Positions 24,792 through 34,033 of a stretch of DNA of 64,000 nucleotides are shown here, one piece after another. This DNA comes from Collimonas sp. OK607 (GTDB lineage Bacteria; Pseudomonadota; Gammaproteobacteria; Burkholderiales; Burkholderiaceae_D), in NCBI RefSeq assembly GCF_900111995.1, contig NZ_FOKF01000002.1, forward strand, positions 186,001-250,000. The letters are read 5' to 3'. The first letter of the stretch is position 1. Every line of letters starts with the position of its first letter. A program made the translations under genes and the position numbers. The notes beneath the pieces are model-generated. The model was given only the letters and a program-made list of their open reading frames with translations. It had not been told where the DNA came from and ran no database searches.

Positions 24792-26573
24792 TCAGGTCAG
24801 GGCCGAAGTGACTTTCAAGACTTCTTCCACCGTGGTGACGCCTTCCATTACCTTCAACGCGCCAGCCAGGCGCAATGGTTTCATCCCATCGGCGATGCTT
24901 TGCTGTTTCAGCGCGTGGATGTCGGTTTCGGTCTGGATCAGTTTCGAGAACGGCTGGGTGATGGTCAGCAGTTCGTACAGGCCGGTACGGCCACGGTAGC
25001 CGGTCTGGCGGCATTCCGGGCAGCCGACCGGATGGTAGACGGTGGCAGGCTTCGGCAGGTTCCAGCTTTCAACCAGCGTGGCCCAGACTTCATCGGCGAC
25101 ATGGCCATCGGCGCTTTTGCAGTGGATGCAAAGCGTACGCACCAGGCGTTGCGCCATGATGCCGATCAATGTGGTTTCCAGCAGATAGTAAGGCACCCCC
25201 AGTTCCAGCAAGCGCATCACCGCCGACGGCGCGTCGTTGGTATGCAGGGTCGACAATACCAGATGGCCGGTAAGGGCCGCCTGGATGGCCATTTCCGCGG
25301 TTTCCAAATCGCGGATTTCGCCCACCATGATGATGTCCGGATCCTGCCGCATCAAGGCCCGCACGCCGTCGGCGAAGGTGAGGTCGATGCCATGATTGAC
25401 CTGCATCTGGTTGAACGAAGGTTCCACCATTTCAATCGGATCTTCCACCGAGCAGACGTTGACTTCGGAAGTGGCCAGCGCCTTGAGCGTGGTATACAGC
25501 GTCGTGGTTTTACCGGAGCCGGTCGGGCCGGTCACCAGGATAATGCCGTGCGGCCGCTTGGTCAGTGCATCCCAGCGCAAGGCATCGTCAGTCGGGAAGC
25601 CCAGTTCCGGCAAGGTTTTCACCACCACATCCGGATCGAAAATCCGCATCACCAGTTTCTCGCCGAAGGCAGTCGGCAGGGTAGACAGCCGCAGTTCGAT
25701 TTCCTGGCCGCCGGCGGTACGGGTCTTGATACGGCCATCCTGCGGCCGGCGCTTTTCGATAACGTCCATCCGCCCCAGTAATTTGATACGCGCGGTCATA
25801 GCGATCATGACTACCGCCGGCACCTGGTACACCTGATGCAGGACGCCGTCGATACGGAAACGGATGGCGCTGAAATCGCGCTTGGGCTCCATGTGGATGT
25901 CGGAGGCGCGTTGTTCAAACGCGTATTGCCACAGCCAGTCGACGATATTGACGATGTGCTGGTCGTTGGCGTCGACTTGCTTGTTGGATTTGCCGAGTTC
26001 AACCAGTTGCTCGAAGTTGTTCCGCAGCGCCAGATCTTGTCCGCCTGTTTTGTGGGCGCTCTTGATCGATTTAGCCAGCGTGAAAAACTGCGTGATGTAT
26101 TGCGTGATATCGAGTGGATTGGCAATCACGAGCCGGATGTTGCGGCGCGAAATCTTGGCGATTTCCGCCTGCCATTCGGTGCGGAACGGCTCGGCTGTGG
26201 CAATCACCAGATCGGTCAGGCTCAGTTCAACCGGCAGGATATTGAAGCGCGTGGCGTAACTAGCCGACATGACGTCGGCGACTTTGGCGAAATCGATCTT
26301 CAGCGGGTCGATCCGGTAGAACGGCATTTGCACCTGGCGCGCCAGCCACTCGGTGAGCCACTCGAGCGTGATGGCGCGGTGCGGCGGTAACGCCGACTGG
26401 CGTTTGCATTGGGCGACAGCATTGAGTGGATGGATCGCAATCGGAGCGTTGCGGAAAATTCCCTGCGCCTGGGTATAAAAAAGTTTGACTTCGTTTTTGT
26501 CAACGGTGCCATCGTTCAGCAACCAGGTGAAGATTTGCTGCAAGTCCAGGTTTTTTTGCGATGCAGTGTTCAT
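24792..26573 (-). CDS. GspE/PilB-type secretion ATPase
   Basis: A 593-residue hexameric ATPase of the type II secretion/type IV pilus family. An N-terminal GspE_N-like domain (residues about 70-190) is followed by the core: Walker A (GPTGSGKTTTLYTT), Asp box, Walker B (DPDIIMVGEIRD), the His box (LVLSTLHTNDAPSAVMRL) and two CxxC pairs forming a zinc site (CIHCK, GCPEC). RFRIDGVLHQVYQVP is the typical arginine-rich segment. All catalytic parts are present. No pseudopilin, secretin or inner-membrane platform gene lies nearby, so the machine it drives must be encoded elsewhere. The MITE-like repeat begins 17 bases after its stop. Confidence 0.9.
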   Translation of the reverse strand: MNTASQKNLDLQQIFTWLLNDGTVDKNEVKLFYTQAQGIFRNAPIAIHPLNAVAQCKRQSALPPHRAITLEWLTEWLARQVQMPFYRIDPLKIDFAKVADVMSASYATRFNILPVELSLTDLVIATAEPFRTEWQAEIAKISRRNIRLVIANPLDITQYITQFFTLAKSIKSAHKTGGQDLALRNNFEQLVELGKSNKQVDANDQHIVNIVDWLWQYAFEQRASDIHMEPKRDFSAIRFRIDGVLHQVYQVPAVVMIAMTARIKLLGRMDVIEKRRPQDGRIKTRTAGGQEIELRLSTLPTAFGEKLVMRIFDPDVVVKTLPELGFPTDDALRWDALTKRPHGIILVTGPTGSGKTTTLYTTLKALATSEVNVCSVEDPIEMVEPSFNQMQVNHGIDLTFADGVRALMRQDPDIIMVGEIRDLETAEMAIQAALTGHLVLSTLHTNDAPSAVMRLLELGVPYYLLETTLIGIMAQRLVRTLCIHCKSADGHVADEVWATLVESWNLPKPATVYHPVGCPECRQTGYRGRTGLYELLTITQPFSKLIQTETDIHALKQQSIADGMKPLRLAGALKVMEGVTTVEEVLKVTSALT

Positions 26574-26676
26574 TGCAATAGGGATGTCGGTTGGTTGAGC
26601 CAGGTTTATCTGATGTGCTTATCTTCAATTGAATTGAATTGAGAGGCACCACATTAATCTCTTATCTCTTTATCTC

Positions 26677-27528
26677 TTACTGCGGCGAATGCCAGGCCTT
26701 CAATCCATTGACCCACGATTTGGCCGGCAGCTTCGTGGCTGCGGTAATTTCGGCCGCGCGCTCGTACAAGGCGCTGAAATCGACTGGCGGCGCTTTCTTG
26801 AACGCGATGGCGATGACATTGCCTTCGTGGACTTCAGGCAGGCACCAGACAGCGTCGAAGGCGAATTTCATGGCTTTCAGGTTCTTGGCATAGCTGGGAT
26901 GGTCACCAAACAGGTTGACCGTCATGATGCCGCCATCTTTCAGGCAAGCTGCGCAAGCACTGTAAAACTCAGGGGTATCCAGTACCGGGCCGCGCGCGGT
27001 GGCGTCGTACAGATCGACCTGCAGCGCATCGACGGTGTCGTGGTTGTGCGGATCGAGCACATAATCCATGGCGTCCATTTCCAGCACGGACAGTCGTTCG
27101 TCATCGGCAGGCAGTTTGAACATCGATGAGCAAATCGCCAATACTGACGGGTTCAGTTCGATTGCGGTGACACGCGCATCCGGAAACTGGCGATAGCTGA
27201 ACTTGGTCAGCGCCGCGGTACCCAGGCCCAGTTGCACGATGTGTTGCGGTTCCGGATTAAACAGCATCCAGGCCATCATCTGCTGGGCGTATTCCAGTTC
27301 AGGCCAGTCAGGCTTGCGCAGCCGCATGGCACCTTGCACCCATTCGGTGCCGAAATGCAGGAAGCGCACGCCGTCTTGCTCGGATAGTGTGACCGGAGCG
27401 AATTTGGGTTTGCGGGCGGGTTTTGGCGTGTCTTTTTTTGCAACTTCGGAGCGTTTTCCGGGGCCGGGCTTACTAGGGCCGGCCATCCGGTTGGCATCGG
27501 CTTCTATGGATTTGCGTTTAATCAGCAT
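26677..27528 (-). CDS. Spermidine-synthase-like SAM-dependent transferase
   Basis: A protein of about 283 residues (start at 27528, MLIKRKSIEADAN; MAGPSK at 27486 is an alternative). After a charged, Pro/Lys-rich N-terminal stretch it has the Rossmann core of polyamine aminopropyltransferases: HIVQLGLGTAALTKFSYRQF, VTAIELNPSVLAICSSMFKL, DYVLDPHNHDTVDALQVDLY and GGIMTVNLFGDHPSYAKNLK. In true spermidine synthases an acidic GxGDG motif binds decarboxylated SAM; here it is GLGTA, so the substrate may differ. Many bacterial members of this set are annotated as spermidine synthase without proof. Neighbours give no pathway. Confidence 0.7.
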   Translation of the reverse strand: MLIKRKSIEADANRMAGPSKPGPGKRSEVAKKDTPKPARKPKFAPVTLSEQDGVRFLHFGTEWVQGAMRLRKPDWPELEYAQQMMAWMLFNPEPQHIVQLGLGTAALTKFSYRQFPDARVTAIELNPSVLAICSSMFKLPADDERLSVLEMDAMDYVLDPHNHDTVDALQVDLYDATARGPVLDTPEFYSACAACLKDGGIMTVNLFGDHPSYAKNLKAMKFAFDAVWCLPEVHEGNVIAIAFKKAPPVDFSALYERAAEITAATKLPAKSWVNGLKAWHSPQ

Positions 27529-27656
27529 GAGGCGTAATTGGTGACGTCGAATAAAAATGTAGGGCAATGATACCGTGCCGCAGCCACAATTAGCCCAAAG
27601 TTCGGCTGCTTTCTTATGTTATTGGCGCAGCGGGATTGTTATCGAAGCGTACAAGC

Positions 27657-28151
27657 TCAATCCAGGCAGTCTTGCAGCACCAGCCAGGCTTCCAGCTTTT
27701 CCGCATATGGCCGGGTATAAGCCGGACTGCTTGAGGGAAGCTGCACGATGCGATAGCGTGCAGCCTGCTGGCCCAGCGCCTTGAGCCCGAGTTTGGTTGC
27801 GGTGCCGCCGTTGAAGGCGATAGTGGTCAATTGTGGCAACGTGGCGGCCAAGGTGGGCAGATCGTTATGCACATGGTCGCGGATATTGCTGTCCAGGCTG
27901 CCATCGCGCTGCGCTTCGGCCACCACGTCCCATAAACCGATGTGTTTGGCCAGTAAAGTCTGCAGCCGGTCCGGATAGGGCAGGGCCGGCAAATCGGCGC
28001 CGGTCACTTCCGACAGCAATTTCCAAAAGCGATTTTGCGGATGGGCGTAATACTGGCTGTGCGCCAGGGACACATTGCCCGGCAAACTGCCGAGTATCAG
28101 GATACGGACCTGTTCATCTACCACCGGCGGAAAGCTGCGCTTACGGGTCAT
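27657..28151 (-). CDS. DNA-deoxyinosine glycosylase (uracil-DNA glycosylase family 6)
   Basis: A 164-residue DNA repair enzyme. Family 6 features are visible: LGSLPGNVSLAHSQYYAHPQ followed by NRFWKLL, then IGLWDVVAEAQRDGSLDSNI, IAFNGGTATKLGL, and the C-terminal LPSSSPAYTRPYAEKLEAW loop that is inserted into DNA. Members remove hypoxanthine (deaminated adenine) from DNA. The gene ends before the spermidine-synthase-like gene and lies 18 bases downstream of a Crp/Fnr gene on the same strand, so co-transcription with that regulator is possible. Confidence 0.85.
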   Translation of the reverse strand: MTRKRSFPPVVDEQVRILILGSLPGNVSLAHSQYYAHPQNRFWKLLSEVTGADLPALPYPDRLQTLLAKHIGLWDVVAEAQRDGSLDSNIRDHVHNDLPTLAATLPQLTTIAFNGGTATKLGLKALGQQAARYRIVQLPSSSPAYTRPYAEKLEAWLVLQDCLD

Positions 28152-28169
28152 TGCTGCGAGGCCGGTTTG

Positions 28170-28853
28170 TCAGGAGTGGAACTGGCGCAAGCCATCCAAG
28201 TCAAGAATGGTGATGCTGCCGTAATCCACCTTCAACAATCCCGCCTTTTCCAGTACCTGTAACGCCTGGTTGGCACGCTGGCGCGAGGCGCCGGAAAGGT
28301 TGCCGACTTCTTCCTGGGAAATTTGCAGCTCGCGGCCTATACCCGGGTTCAGATAGGGATTGAACAACGCCGCCAGGCAACGCGCAACGCGTGCGTCCGG
28401 TTCCAGCATGCGGTCGTATTCCACCAGCGAAATAAACAGCGCCAGCCGTTCATTGAGTTGCGTGACGAGGAAACGATTGAACGGGATGCTGTTATCGAGC
28501 AGCCATAGATAAGTCGCTTTCGGCATGTACAGCAGTTCGCTGTCGCGCAGCGCTACCACATCGTATTTGCGCGGTTCGCTCTTGAGCAATGAGCCTTCGC
28601 CCAGCCAGCCGCCGTTGGCCATGCCGGCAAAGGACACAGTTTTGCCCTCAGGGGAAACGCTGCTCATTTTCAGCAATCCCTCGTGCACGCCAATCCAATG
28701 GGTGACCGGATCGCCTTTGTGGCAAACAAAAGCACCGCCGGCAATCTTGCGGCTGAACATCTCCGCTTCAACGCGCGTCAGTTGTTCGCTAGTGAGCGAG
28801 CGCGCCCACATGGTCTTGGCCAGCATGTCTTTAATCGAGGTCTCTGTGATCAT
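28170..28853 (-). CDS. Crp/Fnr-family transcriptional regulator, copy 3
   Basis: A 227-residue regulator from the ATG at 28853 (MITETSIKDMLAKTMWARSL). The jelly roll (GGAFVCHKGDPVTHWIGVHE, VSFAGMANGGWLGEGSLLKS) resembles a cAMP-type pocket, including GEGSLL, more than in the two copies at 18623 and 19556. The winged helix is LQISQEEVGNLSGASRQRAN. No N-terminal Cys cluster. It diverges from the transporter/ligase operon that starts at 29065, with about 210 bases between the starts, so it is a candidate regulator of that operon. Confidence 0.88.
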   Translation of the reverse strand: MITETSIKDMLAKTMWARSLTSEQLTRVEAEMFSRKIAGGAFVCHKGDPVTHWIGVHEGLLKMSSVSPEGKTVSFAGMANGGWLGEGSLLKSEPRKYDVVALRDSELLYMPKATYLWLLDNSIPFNRFLVTQLNERLALFISLVEYDRMLEPDARVARCLAALFNPYLNPGIGRELQISQEEVGNLSGASRQRANQALQVLEKAGLLKVDYGSITILDLDGLRQFHS

Positions 28854-29064
28854 TATGATGCGTTGCAATATCGAAAATTCGGCAATTGTCTGCGAGATGA
28901 CAACCCCATCCCCCGACTCACACTACTATCATCGCATAAAGCAGCGAATAACCGGCACTATAGTAAGTGCGACGTAAGGATGCCGGCCCAGACTGACTAG
29001 ACACTGACAAGCGCGCATGGCACCGGTATCGATGCCATGGGGGCATATAAAAAAGGTGGGGGCG

Positions 29065-31032
29065 ATGGTGGAGATAACACAACGTCCAGGAGCAGAGACA
29101 TTTCCAGGTTTGCTCCTGAAGCATGCCAAGGAACGCCCGCAGCAGCCGGCGTTCCGGGAAAAAGATCTCGGCATCTGGCAAGCGACGAGCTGGGCTCAGG
29201 TTGCCGAAGAAGTCCGGGCCTTTGCCTGCGGTTTGGCGGCGCTTGGCTTCCGGCGCGGCATGAGCCTGGCGATAGTCGGCAATAACTGCCCGCGACTGTA
29301 TTGGGCGATGTCAGCTGCCCAGTGCCTGGGCGGCATGCCGGTACCGTTATATCAGGATGCGCCTGCGGCCGACATGGCTTATGTCATGGACGATGCTGAA
29401 ATCGATTTCGTGGTGGTTGAAGACCAGGAGCAGGTCGACAAGGTGTTTGAAATCAAACAGACGCTGTCGCCGCATCGGATCAGCCGCATCATCGTCGACG
29501 ACGAGCGCGGCATGCGCAATTATCATCAGCCGGAACTGACATCGTTTGCCAAGGTGACGGAGATGGGCCGGGCGTATGACCAGATGCATCCCGATTTCTT
29601 CATGAGCCAGGTCAATGCCGGGCGGGCCGATGACATCGCTATCATCCTGTATACCTCCGGCACCACCGGTAAACCGAAAGGTGTGTGCCATACGCATGCG
29701 GCGATGATCACCACGGCCCAGACCCTGGTTGAGTTCGATCAGTTGAACCAGCAAGACGATGTGCTGTGTTATCTGCCGCTAGCCTGGGTCGGCGACTTCC
29801 TGTATTCGTTTGCCCAGGCGCATGTGGCCGGCTTCTGCCTGAATTGCCCGGAATCGCCGAATACCGTGATGATGGATCTGCGTGAGATCGGGCCGACTTA
29901 TTATTTTGCACCGCCGCGTGTCTATGAAAATATCTTGACGCAAGTGATGATCAGGATCGAAGACGCCGGCTGGATAAAACGCAAGCTGTTCCATACCTTC
30001 ATGAGTATCGCGCGGCGGGTCGGGATTCGCATACTCGATAAAAAGCCTGATGTGTCGCTCACCGATCGCTTGTTGTACGGGATCGGCGATCTGCTGATCT
30101 ACGGGCCGTTGAAGAATGTACTCGGCATGTCGCGGATCCGGGTTGCCTATACCGGCGGCGAGGCTATCGGCCCCGATCTTTTCGATTTCTACCGTTCGCT
30201 GGGCATCAACCTGAAGCAGTTGTACGGCATGACCGAAACCTGCGTCACCGTCTGCATGCAGCCATCCGGCGACGTCAAGCTGGATACGGTGGGGCGGCCG
30301 ATGAAAGGGGTCGAGGTACATATCGACAGCAAGGGCGAAGTGCTCGTGCGTTCGCCGGGTTTGATGAAAGCGTACTTCAAACGGCCGGAAGCAACCGCCG
30401 AAGCGATCGACTCCGACGGTTATTTTCATACTGGCGATGCCGGATTTTTCGACGGCGACGGCCATTTGAAGATCATCGACCGCGCCAAGGATGTCGGCAA
30501 GATGGCTGGCGGCACCTTGTTTGCACCGAAGTACATCGAAAACAAATTGAAGTTCTTTCCCTTCGTTAAAGAAGCGGTGGTGTTCGGCAATCAGCGTGAG
30601 CAATGCACGGCGTTTATCAATATCGACATGGATGCAGTCGGTAACTGGGCCGAGCGCCGCAACCTGGCTTACAGCAGTTATACCGATCTTGCAGCACAGA
30701 AGGCGGTATATGGCCTGATCGCCGATTGCGTCGAGAAAGTGAATGCCGACCTGGTGCAGGATCCTTTGCTGGCGGCGTCGCAGATTCACCGCTTTTTGAT
30801 CCTGCACAAAGAGCTGGATGCCGATGACGACGAGTTGACGCGGACCCGCAAGGTGCGGCGCGATTTCATCGCCACCAAGTACGCAGTGCTGATTGACGCT
30901 CTGTATGGCGGCAGGCAATCGCAATACATAGAAACCCAGGTCAAGTTCGAAGACGGCCGGCAAGGCATGATCGCTGCCGACTTGCAGATCGTCGACGCCA
31001 AGACTTTCGCCACCATTGATAAAGCGGCCTGA
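29065..31032 (+). CDS. Long-chain-type acyl-CoA synthetase (AMP-forming)
   Basis: A 655-residue enzyme that activates a carboxylic acid to its CoA thioester via an acyl-adenylate. The start at 29065 follows GGTGGGGGCG; the upstream ATG at 29017 is less likely. Motifs: YTSGTTGKPKGVCHTHAAMI (P-loop-like ATP site), YFAPPRVYENILTQV, YGMTETCVTVCMQPSG, and the hinge region GYFHTGDAGFFDGDGHLKII followed by DRAKDVGKMAGGTLFAPKYI. Length and the long segment before the ATP site match the fatty-acid/aromatic FadD-like clade (AMP-dependent synthetase with an extended C terminus). It leads an operon with a complete ABC importer: four bases separate its stop from the first ATPase gene. The substrate is probably the transported acid. 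Confidence 0.9.
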   Translation: MVEITQRPGAETFPGLLLKHAKERPQQPAFREKDLGIWQATSWAQVAEEVRAFACGLAALGFRRGMSLAIVGNNCPRLYWAMSAAQCLGGMPVPLYQDAPAADMAYVMDDAEIDFVVVEDQEQVDKVFEIKQTLSPHRISRIIVDDERGMRNYHQPELTSFAKVTEMGRAYDQMHPDFFMSQVNAGRADDIAIILYTSGTTGKPKGVCHTHAAMITTAQTLVEFDQLNQQDDVLCYLPLAWVGDFLYSFAQAHVAGFCLNCPESPNTVMMDLREIGPTYYFAPPRVYENILTQVMIRIEDAGWIKRKLFHTFMSIARRVGIRILDKKPDVSLTDRLLYGIGDLLIYGPLKNVLGMSRIRVAYTGGEAIGPDLFDFYRSLGINLKQLYGMTETCVTVCMQPSGDVKLDTVGRPMKGVEVHIDSKGEVLVRSPGLMKAYFKRPEATAEAIDSDGYFHTGDAGFFDGDGHLKIIDRAKDVGKMAGGTLFAPKYIENKLKFFPFVKEAVVFGNQREQCTAFINIDMDAVGNWAERRNLAYSSYTDLAAQKAVYGLIADCVEKVNADLVQDPLLAASQIHRFLILHKELDADDDELTRTRKVRRDFIATKYAVLIDALYGGRQSQYIETQVKFEDGRQGMIAADLQIVDAKTFATIDKAA

Positions 31033-31036
31033 TCCT

Positions 31037-31921
31037 ATGAGTGCGATCCTGAAAAGAGATGTCACGGAAGAAGTCTTCCCGGTGGAAACGGCGCTGGCTG
31101 GTGCAACGTTGCACGATCCGGAACCGCAAGCGACAGGCAAGGGCCGCAACATCGGCGAAGTGGTGCTGGACCTGCAGAATATTTCGCTGTCGTTCGGCGG
31201 CGTCAAGGCGCTCACCGATATTTCGTTCAATGTGAAAGAACATGAGATCCGCGCCATCATCGGCCCTAACGGCGCCGGGAAAAGCTCGATGATCAACGTC
31301 ATCAACGGCGTCTACCATCCGCAAAAGGGCAGCATCGTATTTCACGGCGTGCCACGGCACAGCATGAATCCGAGCACGGTGGCGCGGCAGGGGATTGCGC
31401 GCACTTTCCAGAATATCGCCCTGTTCAAGGGGATGACGGTGCTGGATAACATCATGACCGGGCGTAATACCAAGATGCATTCCAGCTTCCTGGCCAACGC
31501 AATCTGGTGGGGGCGGGCGCGCAATGAAGAGGTCCAGCATCGGCGCAAGGTCGAGGAAGTCATCGATTTCCTGGAAATCCAGCACATCCGCAAAACACCG
31601 GTCGGACGTTTGCCCTATGGCCTGCAAAAACGGGTGGAGCTGGCGCGCGCGCTGGCGGCGGAGCCAAGCATGTTGCTGCTGGACGAGCCTATGGCCGGCA
31701 TGAATGTCGAAGAAAAGCAGGATATGTGCCGCTTCATCCTGGACGTCAACGATCAGTTCGGCACCACCATCGTCCTGATCGAACACGACATGGGTGTGGT
31801 GATGGACATCTCGGACCGTGTCGTGGTGCTCGATTACGGCAAGAAAATCGGCGACGGCACCCCTGACGAAGTCATGAACAATCCCGAAGTCATCAAAGCC
31901 TACCTCGGTAGCTCTCACTAA
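31037..31921 (+). CDS. ABC transporter ATPase, LivG type
   Basis: A 294-residue ATPase of the branched-chain/hydrophobic-amino-acid (HAAT) importer family. ATG at 31037, directly after the synthetase stop; the in-frame TTG at 31016 would overlap it. Walker A IGPNGAGKSSMINVINGVY, signature LPYGLQKRVELARALAAEPS, Walker B MLLLDEPMAGM and the His-loop IVLIEHDMGVVMDISDRVVV are intact. The signature reads LPYGLQKR instead of LSGGQ, which is normal for LivG. The first 40 residues form an extra N-terminal extension before VVLDLQNISLSFGGV. Works with the two permeases, the binding protein and the LivF-type ATPase downstream. Confidence 0.92.
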   Translation: MSAILKRDVTEEVFPVETALAGATLHDPEPQATGKGRNIGEVVLDLQNISLSFGGVKALTDISFNVKEHEIRAIIGPNGAGKSSMINVINGVYHPQKGSIVFHGVPRHSMNPSTVARQGIARTFQNIALFKGMTVLDNIMTGRNTKMHSSFLANAIWWGRARNEEVQHRRKVEEVIDFLEIQHIRKTPVGRLPYGLQKRVELARALAAEPSMLLLDEPMAGMNVEEKQDMCRFILDVNDQFGTTIVLIEHDMGVVMDISDRVVVLDYGKKIGDGTPDEVMNNPEVIKAYLGSSH

Positions 31922-31934
31922 ACGGAGGCGGTAA

Positions 31935-32849
31935 ATGCAATTTTTCTTTGAGGTGACGCTAAGCGGTTTGCTTTCGGGCCTGATGTACTCGCTGGTGGCG
32001 CTCGGTTTCGTGCTGATCTACAAGGCTTCCGGCGTATTCAATTTCGCCCAGGGCGCCATGGTTTATTTCGCCGCACTGGCGGTGGTTGGCTTGATGGACA
32101 AGGGTTTGCCAATGTGGGCGGCGATTATCGGCGCTTTTCTGGTGATGATAGTGGTGGCCGTGGCGACCGAACGGCTGGTGCTGCGCAAACTCGTCAACCA
32201 GCCGCCGATCACGCTATTCATGGCCACCATCGGGCTGGCTTTTTTTCTGGAGGGTTTGGGGCCGATGCTGTTCGGCAGCGAAGTGCGGGCGATCAACCTG
32301 GGTATCGTGGATGAGCCGATTGCTTCCATCATGGATGGTTTCGGCATCGGGATTTCCAAGTTCGACCTGTTCGCTTCCGGTATGGTGATCGGGCTGGTAC
32401 TTCTGCTGGCCTTGTTTTTCCAGAAGACGAAAGTCGGGCGGGCCTTGCGCGCCGTAGCCGACGACCATCAGGCGGCGCTCTCGCTGGGGATTCCCTTGCG
32501 CCATATCTGGGTCATCGTCTGGGGCGTAGCCGGGTTTGTGGCGCTGGTTGCAGGCTTGCTGTGGGGTTCGCGTAACGGCGTCCAGTTCGCTTTGACGATG
32601 ACCGCGTTGAAAGCCTTGCCGGTGCTGATACTCGGCGGCTTTACTTCGATTCCCGGGGCGATAGCGGGCGGCCTGATTATCGGCGTATCTGAAAAACTGG
32701 CCGAGATTTATATCCCGCCGGTCATGCAAGACATGTTTGGCGGCAATTTCGGTGGCATAGAAGGATGGTTCCCTTATGTGTTCGCTTTGCTGTTCCTGCT
32801 GGTGCGGCCGGAAGGCTTGTTCGGCGAGCGCCATATCGATCGTGTGTGA
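31935..32849 (+). CDS. ABC transporter permease, LivH type
   Basis: A 304-residue inner-membrane protein with eight or so hydrophobic segments, preceded by GGAGGCGG. It has the LivH pattern: FFEVTLSGLLSGLMYSLVAL, GFVLIYKASGVFNFAQGAMV, and the EAA-like loop GRALRAVADDHQAALSLGIP, ending with LLFLLVRPEGLFGERHIDRV. Thirteen bases follow the LivG-type gene. Pairs with the LivM-type permease to form the transport channel. Confidence 0.92.
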   Translation: MQFFFEVTLSGLLSGLMYSLVALGFVLIYKASGVFNFAQGAMVYFAALAVVGLMDKGLPMWAAIIGAFLVMIVVAVATERLVLRKLVNQPPITLFMATIGLAFFLEGLGPMLFGSEVRAINLGIVDEPIASIMDGFGIGISKFDLFASGMVIGLVLLLALFFQKTKVGRALRAVADDHQAALSLGIPLRHIWVIVWGVAGFVALVAGLLWGSRNGVQFALTMTALKALPVLILGGFTSIPGAIAGGLIIGVSEKLAEIYIPPVMQDMFGGNFGGIEGWFPYVFALLFLLVRPEGLFGERHIDRV

Positions 32850-32896
32850 TGCTTTGAACACCCACAGAACCCTGAGAATTCGAACGGAGACATGCC

Positions 32897-33973
32897 ATGC
32901 TTTATCGTGAGGCCGGACAGTTTAAAACCTCGTACATCGCGGATAGCCAGATATTTCCGATTCGGCAGGACCGCATCGGCATGTTTATCTTGCTGGCCGT
33001 TGCATTTATCGGCATTCCCATGATCGGCAGCGAATACTGGTTTTCCGCCATCCTGATCCCATTTCTGGTGTTTGCGCTGGCGGCGCTGGGCTTGAACATA
33101 TTGACCGGTTATGCTGGCCAGCTATCGCTGGGCTCTGCCGCGTTCATGGCGGTGGGCGCCTACGCTGCCTATAACTTCCAGCTACGAATCGAGGGTATTC
33201 CGATTTTGCTGTCCTTCATCCTGGCCGGATGCTGCGCGGCTGCCGTCGGTGTCTTGTTCGGCTTGCCGTCGTTGCGTATCAAGGGTTTCTACCTGGCGGT
33301 GGCGACGCTGGCCGCGCAATTTTTCGTAATCTGGGCGCTGACCAAGTTTCCTTGGTTTTCCAACGACAGCTCTTCCGGCGTGATCAGCGCGCAAAAGATC
33401 GATCTGTTCGGCATCGCCATCAACACGCCGGTCAAGAAATACCTGTTCGTACTGGCGATTGTCTGCGTGATGGCGCTGCTGGCCAAAAACCTGGTGCGTT
33501 CATCCACCGGACGGGCCTGGATGGCGGTACGCGATATGGACGTTGCCGCGGAAGTCATCGGCATTCGTCTGATGCCGACCAAGCTGCTGGCGTTTGCCGT
33601 CAGTTCCTTTTTCTGCGGTGTCGCTGGCGCTTTGTACGCCTTTTGCTACCTGGGTTCGGTGGAGCCGGATGGCTTTTCCCTGGATTTGTCGTTCCGCATC
33701 CTGTTCATGATTATCGTCGGTGGCGTCGGTAGCATCCTGGGGGCATTTCTTGGTTCTGCCTTTATTTTGCTGCTCCCGATTTTCCTGGATAACGTCTTGC
33801 CGCCGCTGGCCACCTGGCTGCACCTGCCATTCACCAACGCCACCGTGTCGCATATCCAGATGATGCTGTTTGGCGCTTTGATCATTTTTTTCCTGATAGT
33901 AGAACCGCACGGGCTGGCGCGCCTGTGGCAGATCACCAAAGAGAAACTGCGCTTGTGGCCGTTCCCGCATTGA
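32897..33973 (+). CDS. ABC transporter permease, LivM type
   Basis: A 358-residue inner-membrane protein, the second channel subunit. Conserved parts are LTGYAGQLSLGSAAFMAVGA, the loop STGRAWMAVRDMDVAAEVIG and GGVGSILGAFLGSAFILLLP, with a cytoplasmic tail VEPHGLARLWQITKEKLRLW. A longer hydrophilic N terminus of about 35 residues (YREAGQFKTSYIADSQIFPI) precedes the first membrane segment, which is typical for the members found with acyl-CoA synthetases. Spacing to the LivH-type gene is 47 bases and to the binding protein 60 bases. Confidence 0.92.
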   Translation: MLYREAGQFKTSYIADSQIFPIRQDRIGMFILLAVAFIGIPMIGSEYWFSAILIPFLVFALAALGLNILTGYAGQLSLGSAAFMAVGAYAAYNFQLRIEGIPILLSFILAGCCAAAVGVLFGLPSLRIKGFYLAVATLAAQFFVIWALTKFPWFSNDSSSGVISAQKIDLFGIAINTPVKKYLFVLAIVCVMALLAKNLVRSSTGRAWMAVRDMDVAAEVIGIRLMPTKLLAFAVSSFFCGVAGALYAFCYLGSVEPDGFSLDLSFRILFMIIVGGVGSILGAFLGSAFILLLPIFLDNVLPPLATWLHLPFTNATVSHIQMMLFGALIIFFLIVEPHGLARLWQITKEKLRLWPFPH

Positions 33974-34033
33974 TTGGTACGGAAGGTTTTAAGCAGTTCC
34001 GAGTTCAGATAACCAGTACCAGGAGACCAGATA

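Noticed and set aside
26620-26645. AATTG short repeat upstream of the GspE-type gene as a regulatory site
   Set aside because: Only a few copies of a five-base unit in AT-rich DNA; nothing distinguishes it from a simple repeat.
29779-31305. Minus-strand open frame of 508 codons opposite the acyl-CoA synthetase
   Set aside because: Antisense to a gene with complete motifs, and it runs across a gene boundary.
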